A stretch of DNA of 64,000 nucleotides from the NCBI RefSeq assembly GCF_013410345.1, contig NZ_JACCFJ010000001.1, positions 1,458,501-1,522,500 of the forward strand, in the 5' to 3' direction. Made by a program: the position numbers and the translations under genes. This document shows positions 15,631 to 23,219 of this stretch, one piece after another. Below the pieces are notes generated by a model. The model had not been told where the DNA came from. It ran no database searches and saw nothing but the letters and a program-made list of their open reading frames with translations. The first letter of the stretch is position 1. Every line of letters begins with the position of its first letter. This stretch comes from Saccharopolyspora hordei (GTDB lineage: Bacteria > Actinomycetota > Actinomycetes > Mycobacteriales > Pseudonocardiaceae).

Positions 15631-17016
15631 GTGACCGTCTTGGATTCTCGTGGCCAGGAACCGCGCCGGCCGTCGAACGGCGGTTCGGTGGTGGAGGAAG
15701 CGGAACGGCACGCGGCGGAGCGCTCCGCCGCGCGCGGTGCGCTCCTCGCGACGGGTGCTGACGGGCCGTCCACGCCGATCAGCAGCACCATGTCCAGCGT
15801 GGACACCAGTGTCGGGGTGGTGGCGGACCTGGGTGCCGGTCGCGGGCCGTCCTGGCTGGACTCCTGGTTGGCGGAGAACGCCCAGCGGGTGGTGGCCTGG
15901 CGGCGGCACATCCACGCCTACCCCGAGCTCTCCCGTGCCGAGCACGAGACCACGGCGTTCCTGGCCGAACGCCTCACCCGAGCTGGCCTGAAGCCGCAGG
16001 TCCTGCCGGTGGGCACCGGGCTGGTCTGCGACATCGGCGAGGAGCGCCCCGGCGGGCGCACCGTGGCGCTGCGCGCGGACATCGACGCGCTGCCGCTGAC
16101 CGAGGACACCGGCCTGCCGTACTCCTCCACTGTGGACGGGGTCGCGCACGCCTGCGGCCACGACGCGCACACCACGGTCGCGCTGGGCGCGGCGCTGGCG
16201 CTGGCCTCCGCGCCGGAGCTGCCCGGGCGGGTGCGGATGATCTTCCAGCCCGCCGAGGAGGTGATGCCCGGCGGCGCCCTGGACGTGCTGGCCTCCGGCG
16301 CGCTCGACGGGGTGGACCGGATCTTCGGGCTGCACTGCGACCCCCGGCTGCCGGTCGGCACGCTCGGCACCCGCGTCGGCGCCATCACCTCGGCCAGCGA
16401 CCTGCTGGAGCTCCGGCTGTCCTCGCCCGGCGGGCACACCTCGCGCCCGCACCTGACCGCGGACCTGGTGCACGCGCTGGGCACCGTGATCACCGGCCTG
16501 CCGACGCTGCTGTCGCGCCGCGTCGACCCGCGCACCGGAACGGTCCTGACCTGGGGCGCGGTGCACGCGGGGGAGGCGCCGAACGCCATCCCGCAGGACG
16601 GGGTGCTCACCGGCACCCTGCGCACCGGCGACCGCGACACCTGGGCGAAGCTGGAGCCGCTGGTGCACGAGCTGGTGCACAGCCTGCTCTCGCCGCTCGG
16701 GGTCGGCTTCGACCTCCAGCACCGCCGCGGCGTGCCGCCGGTGGTCAACGACGAGGAGAGCACCGAGCTGTTCCGGGCCGGCATCGAGGCCGGGCTCGGC
16801 GCCGAGGCCCTCGCCAGCACCCCGCAGTCCTCGGGCGGTGAGGACTTCGGCTGGTACCTGGAGCACGTGCCGGGCTCGTTCGCGCGGCTGGGCGTGCACT
16901 CCGGCCGGGGCCGGACCAAGGACCTGCACCAGCCGACGTTCGCGCTCGACGAGCGGGCCCTGCTGGTGGGCGTCCGCGCCATGGTCAACACGGCGCTGCT
17001 CAGCCTGCAGCACTAG
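15631..17016 (+). CDS. M20 family amidohydrolase (AmiA1-like) with N-terminal extension
   Basis: The 461-residue protein is a second M20D metallohydrolase. Motifs are ALRADIDALPLTEDTGLPYS, DGVAHACGHDAHTTVALG, MIFQPAEEVMPGGALDV and SPGGHTSRPHL, plus the C-terminal metal ligand GGEDFGWYL. GGAGGAG at 15620-15626 with a 4-base spacer decides for the GTG at 15631, giving an extra 50-60 residues, polar and probably disordered, before the catalytic domain starts near WLDSWLAENAQRVVAWRRH. An ATG at 15790 lacks a ribosome-binding site. It is 71 bases downstream of the other M20 gene and probably cotranscribed; by order it matches Rv3305c (amiA1). Confidence 0.85.
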   Translation: MTVLDSRGQEPRRPSNGGSVVEEAERHAAERSAARGALLATGADGPSTPISSTMSSVDTSVGVVADLGAGRGPSWLDSWLAENAQRVVAWRRHIHAYPELSRAEHETTAFLAERLTRAGLKPQVLPVGTGLVCDIGEERPGGRTVALRADIDALPLTEDTGLPYSSTVDGVAHACGHDAHTTVALGAALALASAPELPGRVRMIFQPAEEVMPGGALDVLASGALDGVDRIFGLHCDPRLPVGTLGTRVGAITSASDLLELRLSSPGGHTSRPHLTADLVHALGTVITGLPTLLSRRVDPRTGTVLTWGAVHAGEAPNAIPQDGVLTGTLRTGDRDTWAKLEPLVHELVHSLLSPLGVGFDLQHRRGVPPVVNDEESTELFRAGIEAGLGAEALASTPQSSGGEDFGWYLEHVPGSFARLGVHSGRGRTKDLHQPTFALDERALLVGVRAMVNTALLSLQH

Positions 17017-17104
17017 CACCCGATCCCTGCAGCACCAGCACCCGATCGAGGTGCATCCACCCGCTGGCTGCATCTGAGCGCGGGGTCGGCTCCTCTACAA
17101 GGGC

Positions 17105-17764
17105 ATGAGGACGAACTTCCCCTGCCCCGCACGACGATCCCCGCGCCCGGTGGCGGAGTGGCCGCCGTCGGCCAAGCACGGCGCGATGACCTCCTCCGAC
17201 GCGGAACGGCTGCTCGGAGCGGACGAGCTCGCGGAGGGACTGGACCGCGGTGACTGGGCGCGGCCCTGGCACGGCGTGGTGGTCCCGGCCGCCCGCGCGC
17301 ACGACCCGCTGACCCGCGCGGCCGCCGCGCTGCTGCGCGCCGGACCGCACGCGGTGCTGTCCGGCCCGACGGCGGTGGCGCTGCACGGGTGCGGCCCGGT
17401 GGACGAGGTCGTGCACGTGACCGTCCCCTACGACCGCGAGCTGCGCTCGCAGCCGGGCCTGGCGGTGCACCAGGGCTGGGTGCGGGAGTGCGACGTCGTC
17501 GAGCTGGACGGGCTGCGCACCCAGGCGCTGGACCTCGCCATCGCGGAACTGCTGTGCACCGGCGACCAGCGGACGGCCCTGGACTGCCTGGAGCGGGCCC
17601 TCGGGCAGCTCGGCGAGCGCGCGGAGCACTTCCGCGCCGTGGTCGCCGAGCGGGTCGCCCGCCGCCGGGACCGCCGCGGCACCCGGCGGGCGAGCTCGCT
17701 CATCGACCTGGCCTGGGCGAAGCCGAGCGCCGAGCTGGCCGTGGGGACCGGTGGTGCGCGATGA
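17105..17764 (+). CDS. AbiEi-like antitoxin-domain protein, apparently lacking the C-terminal nuclease-like domain
   Basis: The core, AERLLGADELAEGLDRGDWARPWHGVVV followed by AAAALLRAGPHAVLSGPTAVALHG, resembles the N-terminal winged-helix and domain II of the many actinobacterial proteins annotated as type IV AbiEi-family antitoxin domain proteins. These often continue into a DUF559/VSR-like nuclease fold after about residue 190; here the frame stops at 219 soon after RASSLIDLAWAKPSAELA. It may be a truncated member or a short subfamily. I keep the ATG at 17105 (AAGGGC upstream), with an ATG at 17186 as an alternative. It converges on the FGGY kinase gene, two bases apart. Confidence 0.55.
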   Translation: MRTNFPCPARRSPRPVAEWPPSAKHGAMTSSDAERLLGADELAEGLDRGDWARPWHGVVVPAARAHDPLTRAAAALLRAGPHAVLSGPTAVALHGCGPVDEVVHVTVPYDRELRSQPGLAVHQGWVRECDVVELDGLRTQALDLAIAELLCTGDQRTALDCLERALGQLGERAEHFRAVVAERVARRRDRRGTRRASSLIDLAWAKPSAELAVGTGGAR

Positions 17765-17766
17765 GT

Positions 17767-19242
17767 TCAGCGCGAGCGCTGGTACCAGCCGGCGGCCTGG
17801 GCCGCCTCGCGGGCGGCGAGGAACCGCGCGTAGGCGTCGTCGTAGGTGGCCCGGTTGGCGTCCACGGGGTGCAGCGGCTCCTCCGTGCCGACCAGCTCAC
17901 GGGCCACCTCGGTGGTGCTGCGGCCGGTCAGCAGGGCCTGCGCGGTCACGGCCGCGCCGCGGGCCCCGGCCTGCTCGTCGGTGGTGCGCACGACCGGCAG
18001 ACCGGTCACGTCGGCGATCACCTGGCGCCACAGCCGGTTCGCCGACCCGCCGCCGGTGAGCCGGAGCTCGGTGGGCTGCGCGGTGCTGGCCCGCAGGCAG
18101 TCCCGGATCGTCATGGCCAGCCCTTCCAGGACGGCCCGCGCGATCTCGGCCGGTCCGTGCTCCAGGCTCAGGCCGTGCAGGCTGCCGCGCGCGGACGGGT
18201 CGTAGAACGGCGCGCGTTCCCCGGCGAGCGAGAGGTAGGGCAGCACCAACAGGCCCCCGCTGCCGGGTTCGGCCTGTTCGGCGAGGTCGGTGAGGTCCTC
18301 CGGGTTCGGCAGCCCGAGCACCCGGCACGCCCACTCCACGACCTCGGTGCCGGAGAGGGTGGCGCTGGCGAGCATCCAGCGGCCCGGCTCCGGGGTGCGC
18401 AACGACATGCCGACGGGGGTCCGTTCGAGCCGTGGGCTGTCGCTGATCACCTCGGTGCAGATCGTGGTGCCGAGGATGGTGCAGGCCTGGCCGGGCTCGG
18501 TGACGCCGGCGCCGATGGCCGTGGAGACCACGTCGTAGGCCCCGAGCACCACGGGGGTGCCGGCGGGGACGCCGAGCCGTGCCGCGGCGGTCTCGCGGAG
18601 CGGGGCGATCCGCTGCTGGCCGTCCACCACCTCGGGCAGCAGGCGCCGCGCCCAGTCCAGCCCGAGCTCGGTGAGCACGGTGGGCGAGTACTCCCCGGTC
18701 CGGGCGTCGAGGAACGGGTTGGAGGCCTCGGAGACGTCCCAGGCCAGGCGGCCGGTGAGGCAGTGGAACAGCCAGCCGCCGCAGGTCAGCACCGTGGCGG
18801 ACCGGGCGGTCCGCTCGGGCTCGTGCTCGGCGAGCCAGCGCAGCTGCGCGTGCGGCAGACCGCCGAAGCCGACCGACCCGTTGACCTGGAACAGCTCGGC
18901 GAGGACGCCCGAGGCGGCCCAGTCGGCGGCGATCGCGGACGCGCGGGCGTCGTTCCAGAGCAGTGCGGGGCCCGTGGGCCGACCGTCGTCGTCGACGAGC
19001 CAGCACCCGTCGCCCTGCGCGGTGAGCGCGAGCGCGGCCACCTCGGACCCCGTCTCGGCGGTGAGCTCGGCGACGGTGTCGGCGACGGCGTCCCAGACCT
19101 CGTGCATGTCCTGCTCGGCCCAGCCGGGTCGGGGATGCTCGACCCGGGTCGGGCGACGGGCGACCGCGAGCTCGGTGCCGTCCGCTGCGTAGGCGACGCT
19201 CTTCACCACCGAGGTGCCGGCGTCGATGCCGATGGTGATCAC
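17767..19242 (-). CDS. FGGY-family carbohydrate kinase (xylulokinase-like)
   Basis: This 491-residue cytosolic kinase phosphorylates a sugar or polyol with ATP. The N-terminal phosphate loop is ITIGIDAGTSVVKSVAYA, the substrate-domain segment is LTAQGDGCWLVDDDGRPTGP followed by ALLWNDARA, and the C-terminal adenosine loop is LRLTGGGSANRLWRQVIADV with GARGAAVTAQ. The arrangement is that of xylulokinase/gluconokinase-type members, but the substrate cannot be named. GGAGGG 7 bases upstream supports the GTG at 19242. It is transcribed away from a HAD/FGGY gene pair across a 155-base region with an operator-like palindrome. Confidence 0.88.
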   Translation of the reverse strand: MITIGIDAGTSVVKSVAYAADGTELAVARRPTRVEHPRPGWAEQDMHEVWDAVADTVAELTAETGSEVAALALTAQGDGCWLVDDDGRPTGPALLWNDARASAIAADWAASGVLAELFQVNGSVGFGGLPHAQLRWLAEHEPERTARSATVLTCGGWLFHCLTGRLAWDVSEASNPFLDARTGEYSPTVLTELGLDWARRLLPEVVDGQQRIAPLRETAAARLGVPAGTPVVLGAYDVVSTAIGAGVTEPGQACTILGTTICTEVISDSPRLERTPVGMSLRTPEPGRWMLASATLSGTEVVEWACRVLGLPNPEDLTDLAEQAEPGSGGLLVLPYLSLAGERAPFYDPSARGSLHGLSLEHGPAEIARAVLEGLAMTIRDCLRASTAQPTELRLTGGGSANRLWRQVIADVTGLPVVRTTDEQAGARGAAVTAQALLTGRSTTEVARELVGTEEPLHPVDANRATYDDAYARFLAAREAAQAAGWYQRSR

Positions 19243-19309
19243 GGGCGTTCCCTCCAGATCGCGCCTACCGGGTCGGCCGGTTCGCGACCCGCCGACATCA
19301 CAGCATCGA

Positions 19310-19340
19310 GTGTTAGAAATTTCAAGATAGGTGTTATCTT
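19310..19340. promoter_or_regulatory. Operator-like repeats in divergent promoter of the sugar-kinase locus
   Basis: In a distinctly AT-rich patch, AAGATA-GGTG-TTATCTT (19324-19340) forms a near-perfect palindrome, and GTGTTA occurs twice as a direct repeat (19310-19315 and 19331-19336). DeoR-family regulators often recognise such repeats, and a DeoR gene closes this locus at 21594-22382. Binding is inferred. Confidence 0.5.
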
Positions 19341-19397
19341 CGGGTCGGGATGTGACACCACGCTCCCGGGAGCGCACCACCACGGGAAGGACGCGAC

Positions 19398-20111
19398 GTG
19401 CCGCCTCACGCCACCACCGAGCCCGGCTCGGGCCGCATCGACCTCGTGCTGCTCGACGTCGGCGGCCCGGTCTACGACGACCGCGCCTACCGCGACGCGC
19501 TGCTGCGCGCCGTGCGCGAACTCGCCGCCGAGGACGGTCGCGAAGTCGACGAAGCCGAGTTCCAGCAGGTCTACGACGAACGCCGCCAGGCCCAGGGCGG
19601 GTCGCTGCGGACCGCGGTCGCCGAGCGGTTCCTCACCGCGCAGGACCGGCAGCGGCTCTCCGAGCGGGCCGAGCGGTACTGGGAGTACCCGCCGTCGGCG
19701 CTGCACGACGACGTGCTGCCCACGCTCCGCCGGCTCGCCGGCCGCTACACGATCGCGATCGTGGCGAACCAGCGCGCGGTGGTGGTGGACGCCCTGCGCC
19801 GCGACGGGGTGGCCGACTTCGTCGACGTCTGGGCGATCTCGGAGGTCGTCGGCGCGGAGAAGCCGGACCCGCGGATCTTCCAGCACGCGCTGCGCGAAGC
19901 CGGTGTCGACGCCGCGCACGCGGTGCACGTCGGCAACCGGCTGGACACCGACGTGCGCGGTGCCCACCGGGTCGGCCTGCGGGCGGTGTGGGTGACGCGC
20001 GGGGAGGCCCCGCCGAACCCCACGCCCGAGCAGCTCGCCGAGCCGGACGTCGCGGTGGCGTCGATGGCCGAACTGCCGGAGGCGCTGGAGAAGCTGCAGG
20101 CCGCCCGATGA
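19398..20111 (+). CDS. HAD-superfamily hydrolase-like protein with altered motif I
   Basis: The 237-residue protein has the haloacid dehalogenase layout: motif I LVLLDVGGPVYDD, cap domain (helical, about 30-95), motif II-like IAIVANQRAVVVDALRR, motif III lysine in VVGAEKPDPRIFQHAL and motif IV HVGNRLDTDVRGAHRVG. The usual D-x-D of motif I reads D-x-G, removing the acid/base aspartate needed for phosphatase turnover, while the nucleophile Asp and the Lys and Asp of motifs III-IV remain. It may be a phosphatase of unusual mechanism or a sugar-phosphate binder. The GTG at 19398 follows GGGAAGG. The FGGY kinase gene begins 28 bases downstream. Confidence 0.8.
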   Translation: MPPHATTEPGSGRIDLVLLDVGGPVYDDRAYRDALLRAVRELAAEDGREVDEAEFQQVYDERRQAQGGSLRTAVAERFLTAQDRQRLSERAERYWEYPPSALHDDVLPTLRRLAGRYTIAIVANQRAVVVDALRRDGVADFVDVWAISEVVGAEKPDPRIFQHALREAGVDAAHAVHVGNRLDTDVRGAHRVGLRAVWVTRGEAPPNPTPEQLAEPDVAVASMAELPEALEKLQAAR

Positions 20112-20139
20112 GCGGCACACGCCCCGGGGAGGAGTGCTG

Positions 20140-21582
20140 ATGGGAGAGCTCGTCGCGGGGGTCGACGTCGCGACCGCGAACGTGCGGGTGCAGGTCCACG
20201 ACCGGGCCGGAGCGCTGGTGGCGTCGGCCTCCCGGCCGCTGCCACGGCCGGTGCGCTCCTCGGGCGGCCGTTCCGAGCAGGACGCGAGCACCTGGTGGCC
20301 CGCGGTCCGGGACTGCCTGGCCGAGTGCACGGCCGCCCTGGGTGCGCGCCGCGCCGAGGTCGTCGCGCTGGCGGTCTCGGCGACATCGGGCACCGTGGTG
20401 CCGGTCGACGGCCGCGGTGCCCCGGTCGGTCCGGCGCTGATGTACGACGACCGGCGCGCCGAGGCCGAAGCCCGCACCGCGGTGCAGGCCGGAGCGCCCC
20501 GCTGGGAGCGGACCGGCACCACCCCGTCGGCCGGGTCGGGCCTGGCCCGGATCGGCTGGCTGGCGCACCACCTGCCGGAGGGGACCGAGCAGGTCTGCCA
20601 CACCCCGGACCTCATCGCCCGCAAGCTGGTCGGGCGGCCGGTCGCGACCGACACCAGCCACGCGCTCAAGAGCGGCTACGACGCGGTGGCCGGGGAGTGG
20701 GCGACCGAGGTCTTCGACGCGCTCGGCGTGCCGGCCCGGCTGCTCCCCGAGGTGGTGCGTCCCACGGAGGTGCTCGGCGAGGTCGACGCGACGGCCGCGG
20801 CGGAGACCGGCCTCCCGGTGGGCTGCGAGGTCCGGGCCGGGATGACCGACGGGTGCGCGGGCCAGCTGGCGTGCGGGGCCGTCGACGTCGGCCAGTTCGT
20901 CACCGTGCTGGGCACGACGCTGGTCCTCAAGGGCGTGTCCGAGCAGCTCGTGCACGACCCGACCGGGGCGGTCTACAGCCACCTGCACCCGGCCGGCGTG
21001 TGGCTGCCCGGCGGCGCGGCCAACGTCGGCGGCTCCGCGCTGTCCGATGTGGACACCGCTGAGCTGGCGGAGCTGGACCGCGCGGCCACCGAGCGCGGCC
21101 CGGCGAGCGTGGTGCACTACCCGCTGCGCGGCGAGGGGGAGCGGTTCCCGTTCCTGGCCGAGCGGGCCACCCGGTTCCTCCTCGGCACGCCGCAGGACCG
21201 GGTGGACGAGTACCGCTCCCGCCTCGAGGGCGTGGCCTTCTGCGAGCGGCTCGCGCTGGAACGCCTGGCCGAGCTGGGCGCCCCGGCCACCGGGCCGGTG
21301 CGCACTGCGGGCGGCGGCGCGCGCAGCCTCGCCTGGTGCCGGATCAGGGCGTCGATCCTGGACCGCCCGGTGGTGCGCGTGGACGGCGCGGGCACGGCCC
21401 TCGGCGCCGCGCTGCTGGCGGCGAGCGGGTCGGTCCACCCGGACCTCAGCGCGGCGGCCACCGCGATGGTGCCCGAGGGGCAGCTCGTCGAGCCGGAGCG
21501 GGCGGAGGTGGCCCAGCTGGACGCCGGCTACCAGCGCTTCCTCGGTGAACTGCGCACGCGGGGGTGGCTCGCGGCAGCCTGA
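20140..21582 (+). CDS. FGGY-family carbohydrate kinase, second paralogue
   Basis: The 480-residue protein starts MGELVAGVDVATANVRVQVH, an FGGY phosphate loop in which the usual D-x-G-T is D-V-A-T, a common variant in less studied clades. The middle contains AVSATSGTVVPVDGRGAPVG and ALMYDDRRA, and the C-terminal domain has GMTDGCAGQLACG, VLGTTLVLKG and the adenosine loop VRTAGGGARSLAWCRIRASI. GGGGAGGAG with a short spacer supports the ATG at 20140. Paired with a HAD protein upstream and a convergent DeoR gene, it looks like a pathway in which two kinases and a phosphatase-like protein handle an uncommon sugar. Confidence 0.85.
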   Translation: MGELVAGVDVATANVRVQVHDRAGALVASASRPLPRPVRSSGGRSEQDASTWWPAVRDCLAECTAALGARRAEVVALAVSATSGTVVPVDGRGAPVGPALMYDDRRAEAEARTAVQAGAPRWERTGTTPSAGSGLARIGWLAHHLPEGTEQVCHTPDLIARKLVGRPVATDTSHALKSGYDAVAGEWATEVFDALGVPARLLPEVVRPTEVLGEVDATAAAETGLPVGCEVRAGMTDGCAGQLACGAVDVGQFVTVLGTTLVLKGVSEQLVHDPTGAVYSHLHPAGVWLPGGAANVGGSALSDVDTAELAELDRAATERGPASVVHYPLRGEGERFPFLAERATRFLLGTPQDRVDEYRSRLEGVAFCERLALERLAELGAPATGPVRTAGGGARSLAWCRIRASILDRPVVRVDGAGTALGAALLAASGSVHPDLSAAATAMVPEGQLVEPERAEVAQLDAGYQRFLGELRTRGWLAAA

Positions 21583-21593
21583 CCCGCGCGGGC

Positions 21594-22382
21594 TCAGCGC
21601 TCGGCGACCTCCAGCGCCACCCCTGCCGACCGCAGCTCCTCCAGCCGCGCGGCCGGGGTGCCGGCGTCCACCACGACCAGGTCGAACTCGGTCAGCGGGG
21701 CCAGTTCGTGCACCGCGCGCCGGTCGAACTTGGAGTGGTCCAGCAGCAGCACCCGCTTGCCCGTCGTGTCCATCAGGGCCCGCTTGACCTGGATCGTCTC
21801 CTGCGAGCGGTGCAAGCAGTGCCCGCCGACGACGGCGGTGGTGGACATGAACAGCACGTCCGAGCGCAGCGTGCGGGCCATGGTCGCGGTGTGCAGGCCG
21901 AGGAACGCGTCGTAGGACGGCTGGTAGTCGCCGCCGAGGCCGATCAGGTGCAGCCCGGGTTCCCCGCTGAGCAGGTTGATCACGGACAGGAAGTTCGTCA
22001 CGACGGTCAGCGGGGCCAGTGCCGGCAACCGCTCGGCCACCGCCAGCGCGCTGGTGCTGTCGTCCAGGGCGACGACCTGGCCGGGGGAGACCAGGCGCGC
22101 GGCGTGCTCGGCGATCCGCGCCTTCTCCTCGGCGGCGTCGGCGATCCGGGCCCGCACCGAGGTCTCCAGCAGCGCCGTCGGGGTCGAGGTCGCCCCGCCC
22201 CGGACCTTGCGCAGCCAGCCCTGCTCCTCCAGCACGTCCAGGTCGCGGTGGATCGTCATGCCGCTGACGCCGTGCTTGGTGGCGAGCTCCTCGATGCGCA
22301 CGAACCCGCTGGCCAGCACCTCCGACCGGATCTGCTCGCGCCGCTCCTGCTGGCTGACCGGTGTGCCGCCTGCCTCGGCCAC
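21594..22382 (-). CDS. DeoR-family transcriptional regulator
   Basis: This 262-residue regulator has an N-terminal DeoR winged helix (RREQIRSEVLASGFVRIEEL, then GVSGMTIHRDLDVLEEQGWLRK with the family V-S-x-x-T-I-x-R-D-L motif) and a C-terminal sugar-phosphate isomerase-like sensor (VALDDSTSALAVAERLP, LTVVTNFLSVINLL, VLLLDHSKFDRRAVH). GAGGGG six bases upstream supports the GTG at 22382. It is clearly a paralogue of the DeoR protein at 36091-36918. Effectors are normally phosphorylated sugars, consistent with the two kinases beside it; it probably controls the divergent promoter near 19310. Confidence 0.88.
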   Translation of the reverse strand: MAEAGGTPVSQQERREQIRSEVLASGFVRIEELATKHGVSGMTIHRDLDVLEEQGWLRKVRGGATSTPTALLETSVRARIADAAEEKARIAEHAARLVSPGQVVALDDSTSALAVAERLPALAPLTVVTNFLSVINLLSGEPGLHLIGLGGDYQPSYDAFLGLHTATMARTLRSDVLFMSTTAVVGGHCLHRSQETIQVKRALMDTTGKRVLLLDHSKFDRRAVHELAPLTEFDLVVVDAGTPAARLEELRSAGVALEVAER

Positions 22383-22484
22383 GCCGAACCCCTCACCTCG
22401 AAACCCACCGCCCCGGCTGCCCGGGCGCGGACGATGACGTGTGCAATCCCCCGTGATTGTCACACGCGAGGCGTGATGTTCGGG

Positions 22485-22955
22485 TCAGATGTCACGCGGG
22501 GAGCCGGGCCCGACGTTGTGGCAGGGACGTTTCCGCAGCTTCTCGACGTAGTCCGCAGGGGCTCCGGCGGCTTCCGCGGCGTCCGCCATCACACCGAGGT
22601 AGCGGGCGGACGGCAGGCCGCCCTCGTAGGCGTCGAGCACGTACAACCAGGCGAGCACCGGCCCGTCCAGCGTCTGCACCCGAAGCCGGAGCTTCTTGTG
22701 CATGCCCAGCTCGGCGCCCTCCCAGTTGTCGAGCTGCTTCTCGTCCTCCGGGCTCACGTCGTAGAGCACCACGAAGACCTGCTCACCGGGGTGTTCGACG
22801 ATGGTGGCGAGAGCGCCTTCCCAGCCGTAGTCCTCGCCGCCGAAGGTCAACCGCCAGTCCATCAGCCAGCCCGTTCCGGCCATCGGCGAATGCGGGGCTC
22901 GCTTCAACATCTGGGCTGGATCCATGTTGGACCCGTACGCGGCGTACAGAGGCAC
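22485..22955 (-). CDS. Gamma-glutamylcyclotransferase-like protein
   Basis: The 156-residue protein starts VPLYAAYGSNMDPAQMLKRA, the Y-G-S-N loop that defines the gamma-glutamylcyclotransferase fold, and contains LTFGGEDYGWEGALATIVEH and VFVVLYDVSPEDEKQLDNWE where family members carry a catalytic Glu (here in D-E-K-Q-L-D-N-W-E). Such enzymes release 5-oxoproline from gamma-glutamyl peptides; the true substrate here is unknown. The GTG at 22955 is fixed by TACCCT 7 bases upstream. It is divergent from lpdA, as Rv3304 is with lpdA by my recollection. Confidence 0.8.
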   Translation of the reverse strand: MPLYAAYGSNMDPAQMLKRAPHSPMAGTGWLMDWRLTFGGEDYGWEGALATIVEHPGEQVFVVLYDVSPEDEKQLDNWEGAELGMHKKLRLRVQTLDGPVLAWLYVLDAYEGGLPSARYLGVMADAAEAAGAPADYVEKLRKRPCHNVGPGSPRDI

Positions 22956-22962
22956 GCCCCAC

Positions 22963-22968
22963 AGGGTA
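22963..22968 (-). promoter_or_regulatory. TANNNT -10 box, leaderless start
   Basis: TACCCT on the minus strand, 7 bases before the GTG at 22955. Confidence 0.5.
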
Positions 22969-23219
22969 GCGATCGACTGCCCGTTCGGCGGACCGGACCG
23001 CGTCACGAATGTGGGTACTCGCGATCGACCTGGACAGCCGGGGGGTGTGCGCTGGTCTTCCGCTGATCGCGGAGAGCAGCCGCCGTGACGCTCGGTCGTG
23101 TCCGTCCTGTGGGGTGGGCCACGGTGGTCATTTCGGGCGACACCACCCGGATTGACCGGACTACGCGCAGCGTACGGTGGGTCTGGCGCCCACACGGCAG
23201 GCATCGGGAGGAACACGAA

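Noticed and set aside
22440..22480. GTGATTGTCACAC-like inverted sequence upstream of the DeoR gene
   Set aside because: Only a few bases pair and there is no second copy near the sugar-kinase promoter, so an operator could not be supported.
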